A DNA stretch of 64,000 bases, taken from the NCBI GenBank assembly GCA_947000775.1, contig CAMQGK010000299.1, forward strand, positions 992,001 through 1,056,000, written 5' to 3'. This DNA is from Pterois miles. Its lineage: Eukaryota > Chordata > Actinopteri > Perciformes > Scorpaenidae. The notes under the pieces were generated by a model. It was not told the DNA's origin. It worked only from the letters and a program-made list of their open reading frames with translations, and did no database searches. The number at the start of each line of letters is the position of its first letter. The first letter of the stretch is position 1. Shown here piece by piece: positions 46,410 to 57,848 of the stretch. The translations under genes were made by a program, and so were the position numbers.

Positions 46410-47307
46410 TTAAAGCACCAGTTTGTAAGATTTTAGGGGATCTATGAGCGGAAATGTAATATAATATTCCTATGTTTTCATTCATGTACAATTACCATAT
46501 TTTCGCACTATAAGGCGCACTTAAAATCCTTTAATTTTCTCAAAAATCGACAGTGCGCCTTATAATCTGGCAAACCAATTTTATGTGGTACAGGGCACTC
46601 AAAAATCTGTCAAAATGTTTTATTACAACTTTGGTAAGCTACAATGCCGCACCGCTGAATGGATTGTCGTTCGGGCGTGCTTGATGCCGAAATCGCCCAA
46701 CTGTTTAACTCAGACACTGATGACGAAGGATTTGATGGATTTGTGGAAGAGGAATGAACTGAAAAGTGAGTGTATTGTTTTGTATTTCATGTGTTACAAC
46801 TGAAAAATGTTGAGTTATTAAATGAATTGAATAAAGTTTGACTTATCTGACTGTTTTGTTTCGCTTAATGTGCCTTATAATCCGGTGCGCCTTATAGTAC
46901 GAAAAATACGGCACCTGAATCTAAGAATCATTGTGTTTTCATTAGCTTAGAATGAGCCCTTCATATCTACATAGGGAGCGGGTCCTCTTTATGGAGTCCA
47001 CCATGTTGCTCCGCCATGTTTCTACAGTAGCCCAGAACACCGTCTCTAGAGAGACTTTCACGTTTTTATGTTACCTGAAGGCCTCCGTAGTTAGTAACGT
47101 GAGCCATAGAGTGCTAAAGCATGGTACAGACAGTGTTATTATGGTAAGGATGGCCTCTGAGTGAGGTGAACAGCGCTACAACGATTTTGCAATTGGTGGC
47201 TCATGTTACGGCAGTCTTGGAAAGAAAAGAGTGAGCAGAGGGGTAATCAGTTACAATCTGCAACCACAGCACTAGATGCTGCTAAATCCTACACACTGTA
47301 CCTTTAA
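46410..47307. mobile_element. MITE family D, split by a pogo-like element
   Basis: Left end ttaaagcaccagtttgtaag and right end atcctacacactgtacctttaa are inverted copies of each other (caccagtgtgtaggat-type terminus). Between them lie gagcccttcatatctacata, ccaccatgttgctccgcca and tttctacagtagcccagaac, order as in a common fish MITE (memory). The pogo-like element at 46493-46912 interrupts it, leaving about 480 bases of the host element. No coding of its own. Confidence 0.75.
46493..46912 (+). mobile_element. pogo-like DNA transposon, internally deleted
   Basis: Ends TACCATATTTTCGCACTATAAG and its inverse CTTATAGTACGAAAAATACGG give about 22-base terminal inverted repeats; gcgccttataatc is repeated subterminally near both ends. 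A TA at the left edge fits TA target duplication; the right TA has become CA. Plus frame 46683-46757 encodes AEIAQLFNSDTDDEGFDGF and a stop, an acidic tail like that ending pogo/Tigger-type transposases (inference). About 420 bases, so most of the transposase is missing. Confidence 0.7.
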
Positions 47308-47420
47308 GGGGCATCTGTACCGCTTGATTTAGTCTCCAGTAGATAAAGTGACTTCCTGTCAGTGAGTGTGACCCTCCTCTGTCATCATTAGGTAACACAA
47401 TCACAAATATTTTTACAACC

Positions 47421-47835
47421 AATAACGTGTTAATGCAAATTAATTTTAGCACCATTAATTTCTTCAAGGCATTAACGCAACGTGCATTACCTTGTAGCGG
47501 GCTCAGTTTTAAAGCTAGAGTTAAGATAATGGTATCATATGAAACCAGAAAACATGAGCATGTCATTCTAGCTTGTCGATGGAGGCTAAATAATGCCCTA
47601 AATTTACATTAAATTTTGGTGGGGAAAAACCACCATGGCCATTTTCAGGGGTCCCTTGACTTCTGACCTCAAGATATGTGAATGTAAATGGGTTAGTTAG
47701 TTTATACACATTTGCATAAAGCAGCTTATTTGCCTGCTCCCATGTTAATAAGAGTATTAAATACTTGACCAATCTCTCTTTAAGGGGACAATCATGCAGT
47801 TAATCAGGATTAAATATTTAAATCAGCCTTAATTG
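47421..47835 (-). mobile_element. MITE family A copy with internal deletion
   Basis: Begins with cgtgttaatgcaaattaatt, has ggtccc-type centre (tttcaggggtcccttgac, ctgacctcaagatatgtgaa), then jumps to gcataaagcagcttatttgc and ends atttaaatcagcctta. The tgataatcacatgcag block present in full copies is missing, a clean internal deletion of about 250 bases. Confidence 0.75.
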
Positions 47836-48889
47836 GGAGCTTTGGATCCAGAATTTTATATCTTAACTATGATATTGGTAAAAAAAAAAAAAAACCCAAA
47901 ATGTAGTGAGTACAGTTAAACATCACTAACACTGACCATTACGTGTAACACTAATTGTATTTTGACCTGACAGACATGAGAGAATCTTCCAAGGTCGCTG
48001 TTAAGATAAGATTTCACCCTCAGCATGTTGAGTATTTCTACTGCAGAGACATTGAGATAGACCTCCACTCCACTCCACTCACACCCCACACTCACAACAC
48101 ACACATACACTGTATATGAACAGTATCATATCGCTGCTGTTTTCTGTTTTGTTGTGTCTCCATCTTTTATTTGTAAGCTCAAGCGCATACAAAGTCCCAT
48201 ATCATTTTTATAGATAATGGAATCAGCGTTATGTTTTTTCTATTTTGTATTGTTTGGCTTTGCTCTTTAAGTAATGAATATGGCTTGTTGCAGTATCTCT
48301 TCCCAGACTTTAAATGTACAGTGTAGTACAGTGACGTCTTCCTCTCTCTTCCCACTTCCCTCCGCTCTCCAGCACACTTTTGATGTTAGGCATTGATAGA
48401 ACGCCTTGCAATAACTCAGCTATAAACACATCTATATATAGCAGCAAAGAGAAAGTTCATACATCGGCTGCTTGCATTGTCTTAAAGAAGATGAGACCCA
48501 AATGTCTCATAGATGTCAATTCAAATGCTGTTTTCCTCTGTCTGCACGGTGCGTAACAAGTTGTGAAATTAGCTGCTCTGCCTCTCTTTTAGATAGTTGA
48601 CAGGTGAAACGTGTGAGTTACATGAACCCAAAGGAGCACAAAATAATTATATAACACTGTAAAAAGTCATATTCAAACTGCTTTGGAAACTTTAGAACCA
48701 AAAACCAAAAACATTGTTCTTCTCGCAGGTTGTATCAACATTATTTATGGCAATTTCCTGTCATTAATAATAACTTCACATGTAAAAAAGCCCCGAGGTA
48801 GATATTAAAATATACACCTATTCAGCATGAACCCAGTTGCTGGATCCTCTCCTCTCTTAAGAGAGAGGAGAAATGTGAATCTCTTGCCA
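47836..48889. other. unassigned sequence
   Basis: Poly-A tract at about 47880-47894. A 14-base palindrome (ctctcttaagagag) at 48852-48865 is next to the family B start. No gene recognised. Confidence 0.35.
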
Positions 48890-49535
48890 TTTTGCTTTCT
48901 TTTTTAGGGGGTACAGGGGTCTTTAGGGGGAGATAGCAGGCCATCAGTAGATGTTACATAGAAGTGGTGTACATCATCTGAAAGCTGGAAACTGAAGATT
49001 AATTTGAAATGCAGCACAGCACTAGCATTAATATGAAAAATAATTAATTAATTAATGAATCAATTAAAATAAATAGTGAAAGTGTATGAGCATAGAACAT
49101 TATGATAGAAGCATATGATGGTCATCGCCATGCTCTATTATGTGTCAGAAATTGTTAAAGCAATATTTGGGTTGATACCATTTGTTACACAGATTTGGTG
49201 TATTTTTTTTTTACCACTCGAGAATTGATTGAAAAAAGATCAATAATCCCTCCAAAATACCACATTAAGGCACCAAGACCTTTATGAAGGTCACAGAAAA
49301 AGTCATGCTGTGATTTTGTTTCAGTAACTTGGAGATTTCTGCAAGAATTGTGTTTTTCAGCAGAAACCCCCTTATTGTCAGTCTACCGAGGAAAGCCACT
49401 CATCCTCTGAATGCTCCAGGTCTCTAGTTTGTGGTTGTAAAGTTTCATGAGGCTGTGATTATCCGAGAGGTCGCCACAGGTTTTTTACAGTGAGGAGTGA
49501 AGTTTCAGAAAATAGTCCCATTACAATGAAATGTT
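48890..49535 (+). repeat. repeat family B, copy 3
   Basis: tagaagtggtgtacatcatc, gggttgataccatttgttac, aaagatcaataatccctcca, ccaagacctttatgaaggtc and gtttcatgaggctgtgatta. It stops before the shared B-to-A junction and is followed by family C at about 49543. Confidence 0.75.
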
Positions 49536-49542
49536 CAGGACT

Positions 49543-49945
49543 CCTTTTCTGATACGTGCATTGATCCCACCATGAGATTTTAAAAGTGTGTATTTCATGG
49601 TCAAATAAACTTCTGTAGTCTACAGCTATTAATCCTGTTTATGCCTTGGGTTCCACTCCTATTATACATACAACATGCAGCACCTCAGAAACCACTGAAA
49701 TTTTGCTTCTCTAACCTTGATAAAATTAATGATTTGGCCACTTGGAGGCAGAAAGACAAGCTGTAAGCACAACATTAATATATTATTACCTTATAAAGTC
49801 AATAAATGTTTAACATGAAAGCTGAACCAATTGACACATCCAGCAGATACAGAGTGACAGTATTCATTTGAGGTCCTGGATACCTGATGAATTTAAGTCC
49901 AATATTCGCTCTACTTTTAGCTCTGTTTTGGTTTCCACCAGCTCA
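49543..49945 (+). repeat. repeat family C, copy 1
   Basis: Direct copy of 52150-52540, about 90% identical by eye: gatacgtgcattg, tttcatggtcaaataa, tatgccttgggttccactcc, ccacttggaggcagaaag, taatatattattaccttata and gtccaatattcgctctactt. It ends at ttccaccagctc, where copy 2 continues. Non-coding. Confidence 0.85.
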
Positions 49946-50346
49946 GAAATGTCACTTTCCGCCATGTTTAACCGTCTCATCGTGTTTATGCTTGTTGAAT
50001 AGGTGTAATGACAACGTACCTTGGCTTCACACATGCAAAGTTTTATTGCGTTTTCTTACAGTGACGAGCGTAGTTGTCTTCAGCTCGTTTCTACCGCGGC
50101 CTCTCTGACAGAGGAGAGGCTGCAGCGTGATGATAAATAATACGCTCTTTAGCCACAGAGCCTATTTAATAACTGGTTTCGTGAATCATCCCTAAATTTA
50201 ATGATTTTTTTTTATTAATCGCGCTTCAGACAATCTTTTGCAGCATCTTCATCACACATGTTCATATCGCGATGACAATGAAAATCCGATTTATTAGTCA
50301 GCCCTATGAACTTACTGTGTTTACTAGTTGGGTCCATATGAACCAA
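49946..50346. other. unassigned sequence
   Basis: Contains 'tcgcgatgacaatgaaaatc' and tttattaatcgcgcttca, possibly the end of an old repeat. No gene. Confidence 0.3.
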
Positions 50347-50367
50347 CCCCCCCCCCCCCCCCCCCCC
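50347..50367. repeat. poly-C tract (21 C)
   Basis: Uninterrupted C run, rare in vertebrate DNA and possibly inflated in the consensus. Confidence 0.9.
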
Positions 50368-50369
50368 TT

Positions 50370-50560
50370 CATGTCGTATTCAAGACCTCGTAATTGGAAA
50401 TTTTTTTCCACTCGCTAGCTTGCTAAACTGTTAGCCTCTGTGGCTTCTAGACTCAGACGGTAACGTTAATATTGCTGTTGCTTAGCAGCCGTGTTCTTCA
50501 TGACTAAACCACCTGAACGCAACACATGTCACAAGCTCCATTTGAAGGCACCATATGACA
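50370..50560 (+). repeat. MITE family E, partial copy
   Basis: gctagcttgctaaactgtta, attgctgttgcttagcagc and ctccatttgaaggcacc match the right half of 44481-45122. The left terminus is missing; the poly-C tract sits at the break. Confidence 0.75.
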
Positions 50561-50640
50561 TGGTTGGTACCAATGGATTCATTACGTTTCCTAGTTTCAT
50601 GTGATACCACTTAGCACTCTAGCTTTAAAACATGTTTTTA
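50561..50640 (+). repeat. MITE family A fragment
   Basis: atgacatggttggtaccaat followed by ggattcattacgtttcctag and a ctctagctttaaaac end, directly after the MITE E terminus. Matches the right third of family A. Confidence 0.75.
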
Positions 50641-52149
50641 AAAAAAGCACACTGGGATGTTTATGAGCATCTGGGTTTGCGTGAATTTGAGCGTATGTGA
50701 AAAAAATCTATCTAGCAGGTTTTTGAGCATTTGAGTTTAAAACCTCAGGTGCACGTTTATGTATACAGTGTGTAAGCGGCGCTGTCACAGTGTATGTGTG
50801 TGTGTGTGGAGGCCTGGCAGACCACGCTGGGACAGTTGGAAATAAAGAGCCATCTGACAGCTCCGTGCTGAAATGCACTCTGGGAAAAGCAAAGAGGAAA
50901 GCAAGAGAGTGGCCAATTTGACAGCCGGTGCACCGCCGTGTGTGTGTGCATTCAGGTGTGTGCTGTGCAGCAAGCGTGCATGTGTCTTTGCTGTGTGTAT
51001 GTGTGGCGTGACTCAGGTGCAACACTCCCTGTGGGTGTGTGCAGAAAAGTTGTTAGCACCAGCGGCCATGTTTAGTTTTTTGGTGGGAGCTGTGCGTTTT
51101 TTTTCCTTGCGCAAATAACTCGCACATCAATATATTTTTTCTAACTGTTTTTGTCATGAGTTCTTTCACACAGAACATTAGGTGGCGAATAAGTGATGTT
51201 TTTCCAGACACAAAGGTCAATTTATCTAAGCATTGGCACTGCGAATAAAAGATATAATAAAACATATATTTTTGAAATAATAATATTTTAAAATAATTTT
51301 AGCACCTATATTCATGAAACCGCATCACAGAGGCCTTGTTGTGCAAACCAAAACGGTAAACTTTATTACTCCTTTCAACCTTGACAAAGGCAGCGCAGAG
51401 CAGATCCACTCCCTCCGTTCTTACCTTTCACAATAAAAGCCCGAGACATATAATATCCTCAGGCTGCTGGGCTTGCGATACAAATCTTGCTGTGGGTTTG
51501 GGTGACTTTGAGTCTATCTGTGTCTGTTTTGTGTGTGTGGTCCTGCAGTAATTAAGTAAGAGTCTGTCCCTTAGCAATCCATTTCCTGTCACTGAGGACA
51601 AAGAGAGACCTGCTGATGAACCATCTGGTGTCCAGGTGCATCACTAGTCACTAGTGCTCTCTCTCTCTCTCTCTCTCTCTGTTTCACCTGGGAAGCTGCT
51701 TGACCCCGGCAGGCTCTCCTCTCGTCTCCTTCGTAAAATCGATCTCATCAGCAGGGAATGATTAAAGAGCGTTTTTTGTCACCATCCATTTTGCTCTGGA
51801 CAGCACCATTCCTCTCCTGTACCCACAGACGGAGTACTTCATCTACTGGAAATACGCAGCTAGCTCGAAGGCTAATTTGCTAATAGAGGGGGTTGATGTG
51901 GATCTTGCAGCGTTTATTTTTTAGAGTCAGTGTGATGTTGGTAATGCAGTTTTCATGAAGCGTATCCTGACACAAAGGCTTATGAATTCAAAGTTATCAC
52001 CTGTGGATCTCAGTGCTACACCCGGGGAACACTTTGTATGTTATGTAGCTGCTCCGAGTGATGCTGCGCTCAGCAGCAACATTTCCACGGAAAATCAATT
52101 CTGCACAGTTAGTTCGTCCATGGTTTACCATGGATAGAGATCTGCTAGG
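50641..52149. other. unassigned; (TG)n and (CT)n tracts
   Basis: TG-rich tract at about 50790-50810, (CT)n at 51657-51680. Open frames of 60-105 codons at 50708-51265 arise from these tracts or lack motifs. No gene supported. Confidence 0.4.
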
Positions 52150-52660
52150 GCTGATACGTGCATTGTTTCCACCGTGAGATTTTCAAAACGTGTATTTCAT
52201 GGTCAAATAACCTGCTGTAGTCTAAACCTATTAATTCTATTTATGCCTTGGGTTCCACTCCTATTTTACATACACCCAGCAGCATCACAGAAACCACTGA
52301 AATTTGCGTCTCTAACCTTGATAAATTTGATGTTTTTGCCACTTGGAGGCAGAAAGGCAAGCTGTAAGCACATTAATATATTATTACCTTATAAAGTTGA
52401 TAAATGTTTAACATGAAAGCTGAACCAATTCACACACCCAGCAGATACAGAGTGACAGTATTTATTTGAGGTCCTGGATATCTGATGAATTTAAGTCCAA
52501 TATTCGCTCTACTTTTAGCTCTGTTTTGGTTTCCACCAGCTCTGGAGAGAAATATCTGTCGCTTTAGCTGCTGAATGCTACACTGTTCACCTGCTAGTTG
52601 CTAACTTAAACGTTTGCTGTTTGGTGCTGCACAGTGGGTTTTTAGATTTGTTTTGTTGTT
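52150..52660 (+). repeat. repeat family C, copy 2, longer
   Basis: See copy 1; this one continues through tctgtcgctttagctgctga, gttcacctgctagttgctaa and ttgctgtttggtgctgcac. The end segment is the part found inverted at 34341-34829. The two direct copies lie about 2.6 kb apart. Confidence 0.85.
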
Positions 52661-53379
52661 GTTGCTGGAAACACGCTTTGTTCCCATACAGTGAAATTGC
52701 ATTGTGAATTACGTTTTGTCAAACTGAGTTTGTTCGTATTGTATCGTATCGTATTGTTTGTATCACAAATACCTTTCTAATGACCTTCTGTGGACGCCCA
52801 TGTAGGGACGAGGTCGTGGTGGAGGGTGGATCAAGCAAACACAGGACTTTCATCCAGGAAATTACTGTTTGTGTCCTATGGTCAACATTCCCGTTAAAGA
52901 TGCTCATTTGACAAAATATTTGTATCCGATAACCAACCATCGCATACTGGGTTGTTACTGCTGCCAAATAGCCATTGTATGTCCGCAGATTTTCACATTG
53001 GTTGGCTATTATATATAAATCGCTCCTTGGACTGGATCCTTCATATCTGTGTGCAAACATGTGCACAAACCACAATCAATATGGCCTGCACTCTCAAAAT
53101 GTCCTCCAGATGTTGGTCCCAGAGGTTAGAACAGAGAAAATAAGCTTTTAAATATGCTGCTCCATCTCCAGGAATGATATACAGAAGGACCTGAAATTGT
53201 CAGAACTGATTACTATGGGGGAATTTAGGTCCACTTTAAAGGATCGAGAAAATGGCAGTATCGGTCGATGTAACTGCTATTGATTTTCTCACTGAATTGT
53301 TTTGATATTGACCTGTTTGTGCATGATAGCTGTTTTTGTGCTGTACACAAACTGCATATCATGCTTGTTCACTTGTGGC
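52661..53379. other. unassigned sequence
   Basis: 'gtatcgtatcgtattg' at about 52738-52758 recalls a family F end. No gene supported; the 118-codon minus frame (52719-53075) has no motif. Confidence 0.35.
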
Positions 53380-53513
53380 GGTGCGACTGTTGTATTTGTC
53401 TGCTTGTATTGTTTGTTTTTATTGTTGTGACAATGTCTGTGCTGCCCTCTTGGCCAGGTCACTGTTGGAAAAGAGATTTTATTTTCAATGACTTTTTCCT
53501 GGTTAAATAAAGG
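53380..53513 (+). mobile_element. LINE 3' terminus (L2/CR1-like)
   Basis: cttggccaggtcactgttgg, aaaagagattttattttcaatg and cctggttaaataaagg match the well-known vertebrate LINE 3' end of the form 'ggccaggtctctcttgaaaaagag...cctggttaaataaagg' (memory). Strongly 5' truncated, as usual for LINEs. The frame in it shows no RT motif. Confidence 0.6.
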
Positions 53514-53525
53514 ATATATATACAG

Positions 53526-53935
53526 TATATAAATTAACTATAAACCAACAAGATAAGTGCTTTGCATGCTGCAGTATATGAGCACAACAGACGACTCAGT
53601 CAACAGTTCACCATCAGGACAGTTACTGTAGCAGCCATGATGCTGCGTTCACTGTCTCCAGTTCACCCGTCCAGGAAGGTTAGCAGTCATGGTGTGGCGG
53701 TGGTGTGTTTGGGTTTGTTGGTGGCGTTATAGTGCGTGTACAGTTTATTTGTCAGTGAATAAATGCTACAAGGCTACAAGCTACAACTCCTCAGCTAAGA
53801 CGGGAGTCGACTTCCTGTTTCTGCGCCTACTCAGACTATTGTTGACATTTTTTTAAACTGTTTTAACCAATAGTGTTATTTGCTTAATGGTAGCTATCGA
53901 TCAAATGGTTAATTATTAACATCCTTAGTTCACAT
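53526..53935 (+). repeat. MITE-like repeat ending in gttaattattaacatcctta
   Basis: The right end (caaatggttaattattaaca) is the inverse of 23866-23960 (agggatgttagtaattaact). The left side around 53530-53560 (aaattaactataaaccaa) may be its degenerate opposite terminus. Internal sequence unassigned. Low support for the left border. Confidence 0.45.
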
Positions 53936-54770
53936 ATTTAAATTTACATCCATAGCTTAAGTTAAATAAAAAACATAGTCATTTTAAGCCAAACCATGAT
54001 GTTTTTTTTTTTTAAATCTAACCAAGTAGCACATTTTTATTTATTTATTTATTTATTTATTTTAATTTACAGCATTAATCATGTGTTTAAAACCACGACT
54101 GTTGTCCAGGAGAAACTGAGAATATAGTTTAGTTTTATGGGAACATAATTTTGTAGGACACATGGTTGTCTATTCTGCACACTGTCGCCTCCTCATTGTG
54201 TCGGCACTTTGGCCCCAGTATTCCTGCTTACAGGTCTAGTCGGTAAAGCTGTTATTTAGCTAAATCTTAATCCTAATTGTAACATCGACCCTTAAGGCTA
54301 AGGCATATTTTTATGAGGAGGTAAAGATTGAAAGTGCCTGAATAAGAGGATACATATAACACTTACTCATACACACATACCAACACAATTCTTCGAACAC
54401 TTCTTTTCATAAACGCATCCCTGCAACTGCAGCGTCTTGATATCATGCAACCACCAGCTTTGTGTCTCCTGTATCTTATGTTACCTGCCATATATCACAC
54501 TGTAAAGCACCAATAAAAAAGCCAGCATGAAAAAAACACATCTAAGGGCAGATGTACAAAATACACACTGCCTCTCTTTTACACTGGTGAGACGTTGATA
54601 TCTTGACAAAGATGGGTTTAAAAAGAAGAACTTATTTATTCAACTACTTCACATTATATACCCTTCAAAAGAGCATGGAGAGGAGCCCAGCTTAGCATAG
54701 TACAGTTTATCCCTGAGAGCCCAGAGCCCACTCTGCCTCCCTGTGTGCGTTTGAATACTGTATTATCCTG

Positions 54771-54810
<40 letters not shown>

Positions 54811-55171
54811 GGAGTCTCAAGGGTGATTGGCCGGTCAATCCCTCTGACAAGATGACTCACTAAACTTTGTGTGGAGGGTAGTCCCATCATGCAATGCCTT
54901 CTGCACAAGATCATTTGCTGCAGCGGGGTCATGAGAAAAAAAAAAAAAAGAAACACTTTGATGTGCACACCATGACGACTTTAGTTACGCTGCTCAAGTT
55001 CAGCATTACAATTACGCTGACTGTATGCCGCTGATGTCTGTATATCAGATGTCTTTATACTGACCACTAACAGTAAAAGTTTAAGGTCAGACCAATGTGA
55101 TTTGGTTAAGAGTGCATCACATGTTTCAGTGATGAGCTGTAGCTGGTATGTGTGTATTTTCATGTATTAAC
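53936..55171. other. unassigned; (TTTA)n and (GA)n tracts
   Basis: TTTA repeat at 54035-54062 and a (GA)n tract at 54773-54804. The frames here lack motifs. Confidence 0.4.
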
Positions 55172-55685
55172 TAGGGCTGTGAATCGATTAAAATATTTCT
55201 CAATGGTTAATCGTGATTAATTGCAAATTAATTGCACATTTCTATCTTTATCAAAATATATCTTATTAGATTTGTCAAGCATTTATTACTCTTATTAAGT
55301 GATCAAATATGTTGCTGTTATGTTTATATTTATTATTGGAAATCAAGCGAACAACATGAAATAATGATAATTATCACAGGTACTGCATTTAGCATAAAAA
55401 TATACTTGTGACTCGTGGGCACCCATATCTTTCACGTATCTTGAGGTTAGGGAGTCCTTGCCAGTTTTCCCTCGCCAAACTTTTTTTGCGAGTTAGGAGC
55501 GTCATTTAGCCTCCTTCGCGACAAGCTTGTATGACATGATTGGTACCAGTGGATTCTTTACGTTTTCTAGTTTCATATATTAGTAACAGTATCTTCACTG
55601 TAGCTTTAAAACTCACTACGACATAAAAATCACAAGTTGTTAAAGAAATTAGCGCATTGTTATCATGTTGACTTTGACAGCCCTA
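55172..55685 (+). mobile_element. MITE family A copy with internal deletion
   Basis: Starts tagggctgtgaatcgattaa and ends actttgacagcccta, near-consensus inverted ends. Lacks the gtcatagtcaagtcagcaca block. Flanks GTATTAAC and GTTTTTTC are only weakly alike, so the target duplication has decayed or was absent. Confidence 0.85.
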
Positions 55686-56990
55686 GTTTTTTCATTCACC
55701 TTTTCATTTTCACTACTTTTTGCATTTATTATTTGTTTTTTTGTTTCTTTCTTTCTTTGTCAAATCTTTCCATTTTCTTCTTGTCTATACATATCTGAAT
55801 CTATTTTTATAATAATAATTTTTATAGAACCTCAAGTGTCTGGCTTTAAATTTTTTAAACTCGAAAATCTGGTCTTTTTGGTCATTTTATTTCTTAATAT
55901 TTGTTTCTCCTTTTTTCATTTTGCCCAGAGGCATCTGCAATCCAGTATCGCTTCATAAAACATTTACTCTGTCTAAGATGCTTTAAGCGTCTTTCTTTGT
56001 TTTTCTGTCTTTGTCAAGCCTGTCTATTTCTGATTGTAAATTTCTCCAAAAATTTGAGTTTACCTCTTTAACTTGCACAACCTCAAGCGTCTTGCTGTGG
56101 ATCCTTTAAACCATCTTTTTGGTCATAATATTTTCTATTTTTCTTCTATTCAAAATTTTCTTCCTACTACAGCTACAATGCAGGATAAAAGATGAACGGG
56201 CAAAAAGGGGGAAAAATAAGCTTGACAGAAGAATAAAAAGTAAAGCTCAACAAAATCATGCGTGATATATTCCGACTATCAGGGCACATTTCTAATTTCA
56301 AACAGACAACATTACTATGTTATGAAGCGTAGCTGCCTTGGATCTCTAAGTTCTAACAAACAGTGTTGAGACGACAAAGTGAGTCCCAGCGTCGCTGTCA
56401 GTGGTATCCCTCCAGGCTGTACATTGCTTTCTCTTCGCAGATTAGAGTCTGACTCCTCCTGGTCTTAAGCTTTGGAAGAGAATGGTTCATTTTCACAGAT
56501 GCTGATTTTTGCTGCCTTGGGCCATGAGAATAACATATGCAATTTCTGAAAAGCCGGGTGCTGTTTTCAATACATAATTGATGTGCTGTGCAGTGAATTA
56601 GAATGCTACAGCAGACATTAAAAAATACCAAAATGTTTAAATATAAAGATTTATTGTTTACCTTCACTTACAGACCTATACGCAAATCATTGTTTTATTT
56701 AAATTCCTAAAATGAAATAGACTGGCAAGACTGGCTCACAAACTGAAAGGAAGTAAATACTTAATTATGTAAATAAATTAAATTCAGACACGTGTTTCAA
56801 GAAACCCACATATCAAACTCCCACAACCATCGATTAAAGTCACCAGAATTCAGGTTTCCCTGCTTCTTCTAATTAAATGCAAAGACGTGTATCAATGTTG
56901 ATTCATAGGAAATTCTCCACATCCCTCATTAAATTCATAAAATCATCATAATCATTAATTGAATTGAGTTGCATTGACTTGCAGGTGATG
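55686..56990. other. unassigned, T-rich sequence
   Basis: Pyrimidine-rich from 55690 to 56160, giving a hydrophobic 97-codon frame that is only composition. No gene recognised. Confidence 0.35.
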
Positions 56991-57400
56991 TTAACATAGT
57001 TATTAGTTTATACGCAGATGATATCTTACTTTATTTAAAGAACTCGCGACTAGGCATTAACCTGTGGAGAAAATTTCTTAAAATCTCAAACTACTTCATT
57101 GACTGCTGAAATAAACACTGTCCCCACTCTCCAAAAGCAGCCACACCATCACCCATCCCTCCCTCCGGGCGCCATAAGATGCTTATAGTTGTTCATGTTT
57201 CCCCCAGGCTGTCAGAGCTGGTACATTTGAATTTTAACCCACTTATCAAAACACTGGAAGATAAATCTCACTAATGTGGTGTTAGTGCTTTTATTAATCC
57301 CAGACAGAAAAATGTTACCACTGTGTTTCTTCAAACCACAGGATACATTGATTGTGGATATTTCTAAACCATTTCATAAATATATTTCATATCAGCCTCG
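56991..57400 (+). pseudogene. L1-type LINE reverse transcriptase fragment
   Basis: The plus frame around 56999-57110 reads VISLYADDILLYLKNSRLGI and ends in TGA. The YADD (57011-57022) is the RT catalytic motif, and the context 'hSLYADDhLLYL' is that of L1/Tx1-clade elements. Further on, LSELVHLNFNPLIKTLEDK (about 57211-57266) matches the L1 stretch 'LY.LNY.PL...L..DL'. Stops and gaps interrupt it; both the N- and C-terminal parts are gone. Dead element. Confidence 0.65.
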
Positions 57401-57555
57401 TATCACTTGCAGAACTGGACAATGCCACGTGGTAAATGTTATGAAATGACTGGTTAAGTTCAGGCAACAACACTTCTTAGTTAAGGCCGGAAAAAATGGT
57501 TTGTGTTAAAATTATAATGGAACTACCATGAATACTACAACTACCATGAATACTA
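57401..57555. other. unassigned sequence
   Basis: Contains a 16-base direct repeat (aactaccatgaatact, twice, at about 57522-57555). Confidence 0.4.
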
Positions 57556-57848
57556 CATGCCCACTTTATGATAATCACATGCAGTTTGGATCAAGTCATA
57601 GTCAAGTCAGCACACTGACACACTGACAGCTGTTGTTGCCTGTTGGGCTGCAGTTTGCCATGTTATGATTTGAGCTTATTAATTGATTTCCAATAATAAA
57701 TATATACATGAACTTGCATAAAGCAGCATATTTGCCCAGTACTGGGTATTACATACTTGAAAATGTGCAATTAATTTGCAAATAGCGATTAACTATGGAC
57801 AATCATAAGATTAATCATGATTAAATATTAAAATCGATTGACTGCCTG
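57556..57848 (-). repeat. MITE family A, truncated copy
   Basis: tgcccactttatgataatca, gtcatagtcaagtcagcaca, ctgttgttgcctgttgggct and a taaaatcgattgactgcct end. It retains the block missing from the deleted copies. The left half is absent. Confidence 0.8.
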
